This document shows, piece after piece, positions 53,658 to 62,614 of a stretch of DNA of 64,000 bases. Positions within the stretch are counted from its first letter, which is position 1, and each line of letters begins with the position of its first letter. This stretch comes from Phycisphaerales bacterium (lineage in GTDB: Bacteria; Planctomycetota; Phycisphaerae; Phycisphaerales; UBA1924). The notes below the pieces were generated by a model that worked only from the letters and a program-made list of their open reading frames with translations, had not been told where the DNA came from and did no database searches. A program made the translations under genes and the position numbers. The stretch covers positions 336,248-400,247 of the forward strand of contig CANHCQ010000001.1 of assembly GCA_947459215.1 (NCBI GenBank), read 5' to 3'.

Positions 53658-54719
53658 ATGGCCCAGTTGCACGCCGGTCGGTCTTCAGTCTGTCGCTTCG
53701 CGGGGGTTTTTGTCGCTGGTGTTGTGGGAAGTGTTTCCGCTGGAACAGCCTTGGCGGCTCCGGGGGCCGATGGCTTTGACTGGGCGACGATTGGGGCGGT
53801 GGGGAATGCGGCGTACACCGGTCCCGGGCCGCGCTCGGGGCGGGGGAGCGTGAACTACCAGTACAAGATCAGCAAGCTGGAGATCACCACGTCCCAGTGG
53901 CTGGAATTCACCAACACCTTCAGCACGCAGACGGACGCGTACAACTTCACGGCGTTTGGGCCGACATACTGGGGGGCGACGTTCGACCCGACGTACATCG
54001 GCCCCGGAGTCCGCTACCGCTTGCGGCAGGGCGACCCCAACGCCGGGATGCGCCCCGTCGGCGGCATCTCTTGGCGCGACGCGGCCCGGTACTGCAACTG
54101 GCTGCACAACGGGAAGTCGTCGAGCCTCGCGTCGCTCATCACTGGGGCTTACGACACGACTACGTTCGGCGGCAACCGCACCACCGGTTACACCGATGCG
54201 TCAACGCGATTGCCCGGCGCGAAGTACTGGATTCCGTCGCTCGACGAGTGGATGAAGGCGACGTACTACGACCCCGATCGATTCGGGAACGGCGTTGCAG
54301 GCTGGTGGGAGTACACGAACCGCAGCAATCAGCAGGGCGTGTCGGGCCTGCCGGGTGTCGGGACAACCAGCGCGGGGTTGCGATTGGATTTTTCCGCCGA
54401 GTGGACGGTACCACTCGGCGCATATTCGAACGTGACTTCGCCGTGGGGACTTTGGGACACCAGTGGTGGGGCGACGGAGTGGACGGAGGAGTGGAGCGGG
54501 AGCAGCGAGAATGTGGATCGCCTGCTGGGTGGAGCGGCCGCTGGAGATGTAGTTCTGATCGACGGCGTGTCCGGCGAAGTCGCGCGTAGCTTCGATCCAG
54601 AACGATTGGCAAGTATCCAAGGACTTCGAATTGCGAGCCTGGTTCCTTCGCCAGCGACAACTGTCGTGCTTGCAACCGTTCTTTGGCCGCGTCGAAAACG
54701 AAGGTTCAAGATTCGTTGA
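53658..54719 (+). CDS. Exported formylglycine-generating-enzyme-like (SUMF1) protein with PEP-CTERM-like tail
   Basis: The protein has 353 residues. A signal peptide (cleavage near ALAAP) is followed by an FGE-sulfatase (SUMF1) domain: YKISKLEITTSQWLEFTN, GGISWRDAARYCNWL, YWIPSLDEWMKATYY and WGLWDTSGGATEWTEE. The catalytic cysteine pair of true FGE enzymes is not visible, so it is probably not active on sulfatases. The C-terminus, VPSPATTVVLATVLWPRRKRR, has the layout of a PEP-CTERM sorting signal: short Pro motif, hydrophobic helix, Arg/Lys end. It is a likely substrate of the exosortase at 19.3-21.3 kb. It is the only clear such tail in the window. Confidence 0.88.
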   Translation: MAQLHAGRSSVCRFAGVFVAGVVGSVSAGTALAAPGADGFDWATIGAVGNAAYTGPGPRSGRGSVNYQYKISKLEITTSQWLEFTNTFSTQTDAYNFTAFGPTYWGATFDPTYIGPGVRYRLRQGDPNAGMRPVGGISWRDAARYCNWLHNGKSSSLASLITGAYDTTTFGGNRTTGYTDASTRLPGAKYWIPSLDEWMKATYYDPDRFGNGVAGWWEYTNRSNQQGVSGLPGVGTTSAGLRLDFSAEWTVPLGAYSNVTSPWGLWDTSGGATEWTEEWSGSSENVDRLLGGAAAGDVVLIDGVSGEVARSFDPERLASIQGLRIASLVPSPATTVVLATVLWPRRKRRFKIR

Positions 54720-55236
54720 TCGGATCGGCCAACTTCTACCCCATGACCACGAAGCGATTTCTCTGGGAGCGTGGCACTGACCTGAAGTGCCACTGACCTC
54801 GGCTCTGCGAGGTCAGTGCCTCCGCGTTCATCACGGCGAAACGCACTGACCTTGCAAAGCCAAGGTCAGTGGCACGCTCGCGGTCGGGCCCGGAGCACGG
54901 GCGCCGCTCGTCTCGACGCTTGCATCGCGACGCGGTGGGAGAGGGGGGAGTCTGGCCGCGGATGGGGCCTCTGGCACTCCGTTGGAGTGCGGATGCGGGA
55001 ACGCGGTGATTCGTTGGGGTGGCTTGCCGTGGGTGTCGCTCGAAGACTCGCTCCGGCCACGGCTGGGTTCTTGCAGGCCGTTGGCCTGGGGGAGGCTTGG
55101 CGGGATCGGTATCGAGGGGGCAAAAACGAGAACGACCGGCGTGTGCCGGTCGTGGGAAGGGGCTGGATTGCGGGGCCTGGAAGGCCCCGCTCCCGGAGGC
55201 TGAGGAAGACCGGCCGGAGGCCGGTCCTACTGGTTC
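54720..55236. repeat. Intergenic gap holding three repeat families
   Basis: No gene is seen. It contains a family A twin hairpin (54791-54871), a family F copy (55171-55189) and a family E copy (55208-55226) in 440 bases. The E hairpin ends 10 bases before the cheY stop. Confidence 0.8.
54791..54871. repeat. Twin-hairpin REP-like element, family A (copy 2)
   Basis: Hairpin one, CACTGACCTCG-GCTCTG-CGAGGTCAGTG (54791-54818), and hairpin two, CACTGACCTTG-CAAAGC-CAAGGTCAGTG (54844-54871), both have perfect 11-bp stems. They differ by a compensated base pair (C:G against T:A). The loops are those of copy 1 at 4156-4240, but the stem sequence differs from copy 1 while pairing is kept. Confidence 0.92.
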
Positions 55237-55617
55237 TTAGGCGGCTTGGGCGCTCTGGCACTTGGCGAGAGTCTCGTTGATGCGCTGGCTGAGGAGGTCG
55301 GGGGTGAAGGGCTTCACGACGTAGTTGTTGACGCCGGCCTTGATGGCCTCGATGACGCGGGCCTTTTCGGCTTCGGTCGTGACCATGATCATGGGGGTGG
55401 TTTTGTTGGTCTGGCGGAAGGTCTTGACGAAGGTCAGGCCGTCCATGTTGGGCATGTTCCAGTCGACGAGGATGAGGTCGGGCTTGTAGGCGCCGACTTT
55501 GGAGAGCGCGTCCTGGCCGTCGCAGGCTTCCTCGACGGTGGTGTGTCCGAGCTGTGCGAGCACGGACCTTTGGATGTTGCGCATCGTCTTGGAGTCGTCG
55601 ATGAGGAGGATCTTCAT
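55237..55617 (-). CDS. cheY: Chemotaxis response regulator CheY
   Basis: Single-domain receiver, 126 residues. It has the acidic pair in LLIDDSKTM (Asp7, Asp8), phosphoacceptor Asp52 in LILVDWNMPNMDG, Thr80/81 in MVTTEAEKA and Lys102 in VVKPFTPD. It is probably the output of the CheA encoded two genes upstream, acting on flagellar or other motor proteins not found here. It is the last gene of the che operon. Confidence 0.95.
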   Translation of the reverse strand: MKILLIDDSKTMRNIQRSVLAQLGHTTVEEACDGQDALSKVGAYKPDLILVDWNMPNMDGLTFVKTFRQTNKTTPMIMVTTEAEKARVIEAIKAGVNNYVVKPFTPDLLSQRINETLAKCQSAQAA

Positions 55618-55693
55618 GGCAGGGCCTCGGTATTCGGTCTGGCGCGGGGCGAGTGGTTCGTGTGGAGTGAGGAAGCGGCGGGATAGATCGTGA

Positions 55694-56179
55694 TCAGGCG
55701 GCTTTGGCGGTGACGGCAGCGTCGGCGGTCTGGATGGTGACTTCGATCGCGACCTCGCCGCAGTCGGTGGCGCAGGGGATGACGATGGTGGGAGCGTCGT
55801 GCTGCTTGGCGACCTTGTGGCCGGGGCCGACGACGACGCTGGGGCAGGAGATGGAGACTTTCTTGCCGGCGAAGCTGGCCTTTGCGCCGCCCGAGACCAT
55901 ATTGACGATCTCGCCGATGGCGTCGGCGAAGTCTGGGGAATCGGCGGTCATGGGGCTGCCGGTGAGGAGGGAGACGATGCGTTCGGCGGTGTCCTTGGGG
56001 AAGGAGAGGACGACGGAGCCGACGACATCGCCGGAGAGGCCGATGATGCCGGAGACGTCGTAGGTGGTGCTTGGGTTATCTTTGATTTTGGGCGCCTTGA
56101 CCGTCACCGGGAGCTGCATCATCGTCGAGAAGACGTTCTGGATGCTGGCGATGAAGGGCTTGATGTATTGCGGATCCAT
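55694..56179 (-). CDS. cheX: CheX-type CheY-phosphate phosphatase
   Basis: CheC/CheX-family phosphatase that resets CheY. It has 161 residues, with GIIGLSGDVVGSVVLSFP, the catalytic helix DFADAIGEIVNMVSGGAKA (the ExxN motif as E-I-V-N) and a VEVTIQT strand at the end. One ExxN helix favours CheX over CheC. The ATG at 56179 follows AAGGA by about 12 bases. It lies between cheA and cheY in the operon, which fits a phosphatase for this CheY. No CheZ is needed. Confidence 0.9.
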   Translation of the reverse strand: MDPQYIKPFIASIQNVFSTMMQLPVTVKAPKIKDNPSTTYDVSGIIGLSGDVVGSVVLSFPKDTAERIVSLLTGSPMTADSPDFADAIGEIVNMVSGGAKASFAGKKVSISCPSVVVGPGHKVAKQHDAPTIVIPCATDCGEVAIEVTIQTADAAVTAKAA

Positions 56180-56279
56180 GGTCAGGGGGTCCTTTGGCTC
56201 ATGTGCTTGAAGAGACGGGACGTTGTGGTATCGGCGGGTTCGGGCGGTCACTTTCCGGTCAGGCGGCGGATTGGGTGCG

Positions 56280-58652
56280 CTAGGGCGCGGAAGGTGCGGG
56301 TTCGGTGACGGTGTCGGCGGCGGGGGCATTGTCGGGGCCGGAGGACTTCATTTCCTGGCCCAATTTGATGAGCTGTGCGATATCAACGATGAGGCTGACA
56401 CCGCCGTCGTCACGGACGGTGGCACCGGAGACTGGGCACTTGACTTGCTGGGCTTTGGCGCCGGGCTGGAGCGAATCGAGGGGCTTGATGACGATTTCCT
56501 GCTGGCCGATGAGGCGGGAGACGAGGAGGCCGACGGTGTTTTCGCCCATGGCGAGAACGACGGCGAAGGGCTGATCGGGCTTGTCGCCGGGGTAGCCGAA
56601 GAGATCGGCGGCGTTGAAGAGCGGGAGCACGCTGTCGCGGAGGCGCATGACGGGGCGCTCGCCGATGGTGCTGATGGAATTGGGATCGGGCTTGACGATC
56701 TCGAGGATGTTGCCGAGGGGAACGGCGTAGATCTCCTCGCGTTTGTCGGGGTTCCCGACGCCGACCATCATGGCGGGCATGATGGCGACGGTGAGCGGGA
56801 TGTTGATCTCGATGGTCGAGCCCTTGCCGGGTGTCGAGTGGAGATCGATGGTGCCTTTGAGCTTCTCGATGTTGGTCTTGACGACGTCCATGCCCACGCC
56901 GCGGCCGGAGAGGTCGGAGACCTTGTCGGCGGTGGAGAAACCGGGGAGCATGATGAACTCGTAGACCTCGCGGTCGGAGAGTCCTGCGACTTGGGCTTCG
57001 GTGACGAGGCCGCGTTCAATGGCCTTCTTGGCGATGCGATCGCGGACGAGACCCTTGCCGTCATCGACGACGAGGATGCGGACGTGGGAGCCTTCGTGGC
57101 TGGCGACGAGCTTGATGGTTCCGGTGTCGGACTTGCCTGCCTTGACGCGGTCCTCGGGCATTTCGATGCCGTGGTCGGCGGAGTTGCGGAGGAGGTGGAT
57201 GAGCGGGTCGCCGAGTTCGTCGATGACGGACTTGTCGACTTCGGTCTCGCCGCCCTCGATGACGAGGTCGATCTTCTTGTTGGTCTTGCGGGCGAGGTCG
57301 CGGATGAGGCGGGGGTACTTGCCGAAGAGTTTTTCGAGCGGCTGCATGCGGGTGCGCATGACGGCGAGCTGGATGTCGGCGGTGACGCGGTCGAGGCCCT
57401 CGGCGGCGACGGTGACGGCGTCTTTGTTGTTTTGGCTGAGGCCCTTGTCGGCGAAGAGCTGGCGGCCGACGGCGGAGATGCGGTTCTTCTGGAGCACCAA
57501 CTCGCCGACGAGGTTCATGAGCTGCTCGAGGCGGCGGACTTCGACGCGGATGGTCTGCTCGACGGCCTGGGCGGCACCGGCGGGCGCGTTGGCCTGAGCG
57601 GCTGGCGCTGCGGAGTCGTTGGCGGATGGGGCGGCGGTGGGGGTTGATGCCGCGGGCGCGATCGGTGTTTCGGAGACGCGGGCGGGCTCGCTGGGTGCCG
57701 TGGCCTCGGCGACAGGCGCCTCGGGGGCAGCGGGCGCTGGGGCGCTTGATTCGGTCTCGCCCTGGATCGCGTGTTCGAGGGACTGAACGACGGGGTCGAG
57801 GTTCTCGCTGCGGACCTTGCCGCGCTTGAGGGCGTCGATGTGGCGACGCAGCGCGGTGGTGACGTCCTTGGCGGCGGGGAGGGCTCTGGTGGCGCACTTG
57901 GCGTCGAGGTCGGCGGCCTGGCTGCCGAAGGACTGCATTGCCTTGGCGAGGCGGGTCATCGGCGCGATCTCGAAGAAGTCGACGCTCTTGAGGAGCGAGT
58001 CGCTGGTCTCGGCGAGGGCCGAGGCGGCGGCGGGACGGGTGGCGTCGGCAGCGAGCTGTTCGAGCAGCGTGCCCATCTTGTTGAGCGTCTCGTCGAGGTC
58101 AACGACGAGGAACTCGAGCAGGTCGCGTTTGTTGTCGGGGAGGGCGAGCGGCGCTTCGGAGTCGCCGGACAGAGATGACGGCGCGGCGGAGGAGGCGCTG
58201 GACGCGGAGACGGTTGTGGCTGCGGCGGCGACCGCGACGGGAGCGGCTGCCTTGGACGGGGCCTTGCCTTCGCCGATGGCTGCGAGGGCAGCGACGAGCT
58301 GGGCGTTGGGCTCGACGAGCGGCGTGCCGCTGGAGAGCTGGCCCATCTGGGTCTTGATGGTGTCGATGGCCTGGAGCAGGAGGTCCATCATGGCGCGATC
58401 GACGACGACGACGGCGTTGCGTGCGCTGTTGAGGGCGCTCTCGGCGGCGTGAGCGATCTTGACGAGGTTGGTGAGCGCGAGGAAGGAGGCGCTGCCCTTG
58501 ATGGTGTGCAGGGCGCGGAAGATCTTGTTCAGAAGCTCCGGGTCGCTGGGTGTGTGCTCAAGGGTGACGAGATCGCCCTCGACCTGCTCGAGGAGTTCGC
58601 CGGACTCGGTGAGGAAGTCCTGCAGGATTTCGGGGTCAAAGCCGTTGGTCAC
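56280..58652 (-). CDS. cheA: Chemotaxis histidine kinase CheA
   Basis: Central kinase of the array, 790 residues. P1 (about 1-110) has His49 in ALHTIKGSASF. Where the CheY-binding P2 domain is expected, there is instead an Ala-rich linker and a helical segment of about 110 residues (RDLLEFLVVDLDETLNKM) that looks Hpt-like but has no phosphoacceptor His. P3 (about 365-430) is the dimer bundle. P4 has the ATP boxes HLLRNSADHGIEMP, DDGKGL and SGRGVGMDVV. P5 (about 640-770) is CheW-like. The ATG start at 58652 precedes a normal P1. cheX follows and cheR precedes it on the same strand. Confidence 0.96.
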   Translation of the reverse strand: MTNGFDPEILQDFLTESGELLEQVEGDLVTLEHTPSDPELLNKIFRALHTIKGSASFLALTNLVKIAHAAESALNSARNAVVVVDRAMMDLLLQAIDTIKTQMGQLSSGTPLVEPNAQLVAALAAIGEGKAPSKAAAPVAVAAAATTVSASSASSAAPSSLSGDSEAPLALPDNKRDLLEFLVVDLDETLNKMGTLLEQLAADATRPAAASALAETSDSLLKSVDFFEIAPMTRLAKAMQSFGSQAADLDAKCATRALPAAKDVTTALRRHIDALKRGKVRSENLDPVVQSLEHAIQGETESSAPAPAAPEAPVAEATAPSEPARVSETPIAPAASTPTAAPSANDSAAPAAQANAPAGAAQAVEQTIRVEVRRLEQLMNLVGELVLQKNRISAVGRQLFADKGLSQNNKDAVTVAAEGLDRVTADIQLAVMRTRMQPLEKLFGKYPRLIRDLARKTNKKIDLVIEGGETEVDKSVIDELGDPLIHLLRNSADHGIEMPEDRVKAGKSDTGTIKLVASHEGSHVRILVVDDGKGLVRDRIAKKAIERGLVTEAQVAGLSDREVYEFIMLPGFSTADKVSDLSGRGVGMDVVKTNIEKLKGTIDLHSTPGKGSTIEINIPLTVAIMPAMMVGVGNPDKREEIYAVPLGNILEIVKPDPNSISTIGERPVMRLRDSVLPLFNAADLFGYPGDKPDQPFAVVLAMGENTVGLLVSRLIGQQEIVIKPLDSLQPGAKAQQVKCPVSGATVRDDGGVSLIVDIAQLIKLGQEMKSSGPDNAPAADTVTEPAPSAP

Positions 58653-58738
58653 GGGGCACCTCTGGTTGGGCGAGTCTGGTTTGTGGTCGAGTGGGTGAGA
58701 AGAGGGAGAAGAAGGCTCCGCCCCCTCGCAGGAGGGCG

Positions 58739-59647
58739 TTACATGACGGGCTTGCTGGCACCCGAAGGCTTGCGGTAGCAGAAGGCCTGAGGCCAGGGCA
58801 TGGGTTCGAGGGGGGCTTCGCCGGTGCGGATGGTTTCGCTGTGGCCGATGAAGAGGTAGCCGTCGGGCGCGAGCTGGTCGGCGAACATGTTCACGACCTG
58901 CTTCTTCATGGGGTCGTCGAAGTAGATCATGACGTTGCGGCAGAAGATGACGTCCCAGGTGCCGTGGCGTTTGGCGGCGAGGCGGTCCTTGAGATTGAGG
59001 ATCTCGAAGTTGACCATGGGCTTGATGGAGTCGGAGAGGACGAAGTAGGGGCCGTCCTGTTTGAAGTAGCGGGTGCGGACCATGGGGTTGGTGGTGCGCA
59101 TCGCGTACTCGGTGTACTTGGCCTCGTTGGCTGCTTCGAGGGCCTTCTCGGAGATGTCGGTGCCGAGGATCTCGACGCGCCAGTCGGGCAGGCGGACGCC
59201 GAGGGTGCGATGGACGAGCATCGCGAGCGTGAAGGGCTCTTCGCCGGTGCTGCAGGCAGCGGACCAGATGCGGAGGCGCTTGGTGTTCTTGCGGGCCTCG
59301 ATGATCTCGGGGAGGACTTTCTTCTCAAAGACGTCGAGCTGGGGCTCGTTGCGGAAGAAGCTGGTCTCGTTGATGGTGATGCGGTTGAACATCTCCTGGA
59401 ACTCGTCCGTCTGGTACGGACCGATAGTGAGGAAGGAGATGTACTGGTTGAAATCATCGAGCTCGAGCTCGGTGAGACGGTGGGCGAGGCGCGACTCGAG
59501 CACGTATTTCTTCGCGGGGGCGAAGTGGATACCGGCGCGCTCGTAGATGATCTTGGCGAGCTGATTGAACTGGGCGTCGGACATCGTCGCTTTGGCGGCG
59601 GATGCCGGTGGGGTCGCGGGAGCCGGGGTGGACGTGGGGGTCGCCAT
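58739..59647 (-). CDS. cheR: Chemotaxis protein methyltransferase CheR
   Basis: SAM-dependent enzyme adding methyl groups to receptor glutamates. The N-terminal helical CheR_N domain (FNQLAKIIYERAGIHF, SRLAHRLTEL) is followed by the methyltransferase domain with NETSFFRNEP, LRIWSAACSTGEEPF (SAM motif), LGTDIS and DVIFCRNVMIYFD. A Pro/Ala/Thr-rich tail of about 20 residues precedes the first domain. It has 302 residues. The start at 59647 is preceded by a purine-rich stretch. Its target receptor genes are not in the window. Confidence 0.95.
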   Translation of the reverse strand: MATPTSTPAPATPPASAAKATMSDAQFNQLAKIIYERAGIHFAPAKKYVLESRLAHRLTELELDDFNQYISFLTIGPYQTDEFQEMFNRITINETSFFRNEPQLDVFEKKVLPEIIEARKNTKRLRIWSAACSTGEEPFTLAMLVHRTLGVRLPDWRVEILGTDISEKALEAANEAKYTEYAMRTTNPMVRTRYFKQDGPYFVLSDSIKPMVNFEILNLKDRLAAKRHGTWDVIFCRNVMIYFDDPMKKQVVNMFADQLAPDGYLFIGHSETIRTGEAPLEPMPWPQAFCYRKPSGASKPVM

Positions 59648-59745
59648 CGGTGTCTCGTCTCTTTGAATCCGGTGAAGCGAAGGAGGAAGAAGCCGCGATG
59701 CGGCGCGTTCCACTCGTGAGTCGCGGCACGTTGGGTGCGAAGGGC

Positions 59746-60261
59746 TCAGGCGGCCTTGGCGGTGTCGCCCAGGTCGGTGGAGTGGAAGAGTTTGGTGAGG
59801 TCGAGGAGGATGAGAAGGCGGTCGTCAAGCTTGCCGACACCGGCGATGAAGTCGGAGTCGATGGAGCAGACCATGGCGGGCGCGGGCTCGACGATGGACG
59901 AGTCGATACGGAGCACCTCGTGCACGCGGTCGACGATGAAGCCGAGCACGCGGCCGGCGACCTCAACGACGATGATGCGGTTCTGCTCGTTGCGTTCACC
60001 GACGGGGAAGCCGAATCGCTTGCGGAGATCGAGGACGGGGATGATCTTGCCGCGGAGGTTGATAACGCCCTCGACGTCGGCGGGGCTCTGGGGAACTCGG
60101 GTGAGTTCCATCATGCGGTTGATTTCCTGAACGGCGAGGATGTCGACGGCGAACTCTTCGTTGGCGACCTCGAAGGTCACGAGCTGGAGTTGCTCGGAAC
60201 CGGCGGTGCGCTGGTTGGACGAGAAGTTGAGCGAGCCGGTCGTGGTGGTGTTCTGCGACAT
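59746..60261 (-). CDS. cheW: Chemotaxis coupling protein CheW
   Basis: Adaptor joining receptors and CheA. The 171 residues form one CheW domain: LQLVTFEVANEEFAVDILAV, EINRMMELTRVPQSPADVEG, NLRGKIIPVLDLRKRFG and RVLGFIVDRVHEVLRI. A 20-residue Ser/Thr-rich N-terminus precedes it. The 248-base gap to cheB upstream holds no gene and is long enough for a promoter. Confidence 0.96.
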   Translation of the reverse strand: MSQNTTTTGSLNFSSNQRTAGSEQLQLVTFEVANEEFAVDILAVQEINRMMELTRVPQSPADVEGVINLRGKIIPVLDLRKRFGFPVGERNEQNRIIVVEVAGRVLGFIVDRVHEVLRIDSSIVEPAPAMVCSIDSDFIAGVGKLDDRLLILLDLTKLFHSTDLGDTAKAA

Positions 60262-60509
60262 GCTGGGCCTCCGGGGCGCTCTCGGTGCAACGAGGGCGCG
60301 CGGCCGTGGGAATCACGGCGACGGCTGGGTATCGGCCGAAATCCGGATCAGATTCATCGGTCTTGGCAAAGTAACGTGGGAGCAGAAATAGTTATCGCGC
60401 AAGACCGCAGGGGTTGCACGGCGTGGCGATACTGCCTGGCTTGACAGGGTGCTGTGCGCAGCGAGCGGGCGAGACGCCTGTGCCTTGAGCGGGCGTGGGG
60501 CAGGAGTGC

Positions 60510-61652
60510 CTAGGCTGCTTTGGTGCGCCAGAGCGTGTTGAGCGCGGCGGGGATGGCGGCGGGGTCCATGGAGGCGTCGGCGAGGCCGCGATCGGCCACG
60601 GCGCGGGGCATGCCGTAGACGACGCAGGTGGCTTCGCTCTGGGCGATGACGACGCCGCCGGCTTTCTTGATCTTGTCGGCGCCGCGGGCACCGTCTTCGC
60701 CCATGCCGGTGAGGATGACGGCGGCGACGCGCGGGCCGCAGACGTCGGCACCGGTCTCGTAGAGCACGTCGACGCTTGGGCGGTAGGGCTCTGACTTAGG
60801 CTCGGTGGAGATGGTGACGCGGGGCTTTCCGCCGAGGCCTGTGGGCTTCAAGATGTGCCCGTGGTTCTCGCCCTTGATGATGTAGACGGTGCCGGGGGTG
60901 AGTTCCATTTCACGGTCGGCGTGAACGACGCTGACGGCGCACATCTGGTCGAGGCGCTCGGCGAGGGACTTGGTGAAGACGGCGGGCATGTGCTGGGCGA
61001 CGACGACGGGGACGCGGATTTCGGGCGCGAGGCGCATGAGGATGGCTTCGAGCACGGGCGGGCCGCCGGTGCTGGAGCCGATGAGCAGGAGGTCGTAGCT
61101 TCGCTGCGGCAGCACGAAATCTTGGGAAACCGCGCGGGCCTTTTGGATGTCGATGGGGAGTGCGGCGGTGGGCTTGGGGGCGGAGCCGATGCGTGGGGCG
61201 GGCGTGGCTTTCTGATCGGGGTCTTCGGGGACGCGGTGGGCGCGGCGGGAGGAGACGCCGCCAAGTGCCTTGATCTTTCCGATGAGATCGTTGCGCAGGG
61301 TGTCGAGGTTGCCGGTCTGGATCGATGCCTCTTTGGCGACGATGTCGGCGGCGCCGAGGCGCAGGGCGAGCAGAGCCTCGTGGCTGCCGGCGCTGGTGAG
61401 GCTCGAGCACATGATGACGGCGGGCTTGGGATCGGGGCAGACGCGGCGGATCTCGCGGAGGGCGTCGATGCCGTTCATCTCGGGCATCTCGACGTCCATG
61501 GTGATGACGTCGGGCTTGAGGGCGAGAGCTTTCTCGACGGCGTCCTTGCCGTTGCGCGCGGTGTCGATCACCTCGAGGCCGGGCTCGGAGGCGATAATCT
61601 GGGAGAGCGCCTTGCGCATGAAGGCAGAGTCATCGACGACGAGGATGCGCAC
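60510..61652 (-). CDS. cheB: Chemotaxis methylesterase/glutamine deamidase CheB
   Basis: Removes receptor methyl groups when its receiver is phosphorylated. The receiver (about 1-120) has ILVVDDSAF and Asp53 in VITMDVEMPEMNG. A linker of about 60 residues leads to the esterase domain with the Ser in IGSSTGGPPVLEAIL, the His in VVAQHMPAVFT and the Asp in ILTGMGEDGARG. It has 380 residues. The start is GTG at 61652, supported by GGAGA six bases upstream and by the receiver beginning at once. It is the first gene of the che operon in transcription order. Confidence 0.96.
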   Translation of the reverse strand: MRILVVDDSAFMRKALSQIIASEPGLEVIDTARNGKDAVEKALALKPDVITMDVEMPEMNGIDALREIRRVCPDPKPAVIMCSSLTSAGSHEALLALRLGAADIVAKEASIQTGNLDTLRNDLIGKIKALGGVSSRRAHRVPEDPDQKATPAPRIGSAPKPTAALPIDIQKARAVSQDFVLPQRSYDLLLIGSSTGGPPVLEAILMRLAPEIRVPVVVAQHMPAVFTKSLAERLDQMCAVSVVHADREMELTPGTVYIIKGENHGHILKPTGLGGKPRVTISTEPKSEPYRPSVDVLYETGADVCGPRVAAVILTGMGEDGARGADKIKKAGGVVIAQSEATCVVYGMPRAVADRGLADASMDPAAIPAALNTLWRTKAA

Positions 61653-61768
61653 GCGGGTCTCCAGGAGCGAGCGCTGGCATGGCGCGGGCTCGGGGGGAGT
61701 ATCGAGCCGTTTGGGGGGAGGGTTGAGGGGAAGGGTGGAGGGAAGGTGTGAGGTTGGAGATCTGAGGA

Positions 61769-62614
61769 CTAGGGGGTTTGCGCCATCGGCGGGGTGGCTT
61801 GGGGCTTTGGCGGGCTGGACGTGCCGCACTCGGGGCAGGGGTTGTGGGGGTTGATGCCACTACGGGCGTAGCCGCAGAGGGGGCAGAGGCCGTTGCGGCG
61901 GCGGCGGGCGGCGCGCCAGGCGACGAAGCCGCGGCGGAGCCAGAAGGGGGAGGCGATGAGGCAGGACCAGAAGAGAGTGTTGAGGAGGAAGCCGGGCCAG
62001 AGGATGCGGGTGGGCCAATGCCCAGTATGGGTCGCGAACACGTTCCAGATCCAGTGATTCGATCGCGGTGACCAGCCGTACGCGGTTCGCAGCTGGAACA
62101 CCGGCACGGGAGCGGGACCGACCATTCCTTGCTTGATCCAACCTCGGACCTCGGATTCACTCTCGCGAGTCAACGCCGTTCGATCGATGCGGTAAGCGAG
62201 CGAGAGAAACGGCAGACCGAAGGCAACGTCGTCGAAGGATGGCAGTTGGTCTAAGTGCTGCATGTAATCGGCTGCTTGCGGAACGTCGGCTGAAGCCGGT
62301 GCCGACCACCAAGGTGCGTTGCCAATCGCGGAGCATGCTGGTTCCGGCGGGCGACTGTGCCCGTTCCAAAGTGCTTCCGACTGAATCAGGCATGAAAATG
62401 GTGTTCGATCTAGGCGCACCAGCCACGAGCGATCATTTTTGGCGGTCACGATTCGTGACGAATCGGACCAGTATCCAAATCGCTTCGCGACCGTTGAATG
62501 AAACGCGCAGATGGCGAGCGCGGAAACAGCGCTCGCCACCTGGGCGATTGTCAAGACCGAAATCAGGCGCCAAACCGGTCCCAGATACAGCGGCTTGCGA
62601 CCACTCACGGACAT
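61769..62614 (-). CDS. Membrane protein with C-terminal zinc ribbon, function unknown
   Basis: The protein has 281 residues. An N-terminal helix (about 15-40) and a second hydrophobic segment near residue 220-245 flank a predicted outside domain. A basic stretch (RRRRNG) leads to the Cys4 knuckle CPLCGYARSG then CPECGTSS close to the C-terminus. I recognise no family. ATG 62614 overlaps the stop of the upstream gene by 10 bases, which suggests coupling; ATG 62635 is an alternative. It resembles in style, but not in order, the zinc-ribbon membrane protein at 5054-5920. Confidence 0.72.
   Translation of the reverse strand: MSVSGRKPLYLGPVWRLISVLTIAQVASAVSALAICAFHSTVAKRFGYWSDSSRIVTAKNDRSWLVRLDRTPFSCLIQSEALWNGHSRPPEPACSAIGNAPWWSAPASADVPQAADYMQHLDQLPSFDDVAFGLPFLSLAYRIDRTALTRESESEVRGWIKQGMVGPAPVPVFQLRTAYGWSPRSNHWIWNVFATHTGHWPTRILWPGFLLNTLFWSCLIASPFWLRRGFVAWRAARRRRNGLCPLCGYARSGINPHNPCPECGTSSPPKPQATPPMAQTP

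Noticed and set aside
60326..60360. Possible flagellar-type (sigma-28) promoter upstream of cheW
   Set aside because: GCCGATAC resembles a -10 box, but no TAAA-type -35 lies at the right distance, so it is not above chance.
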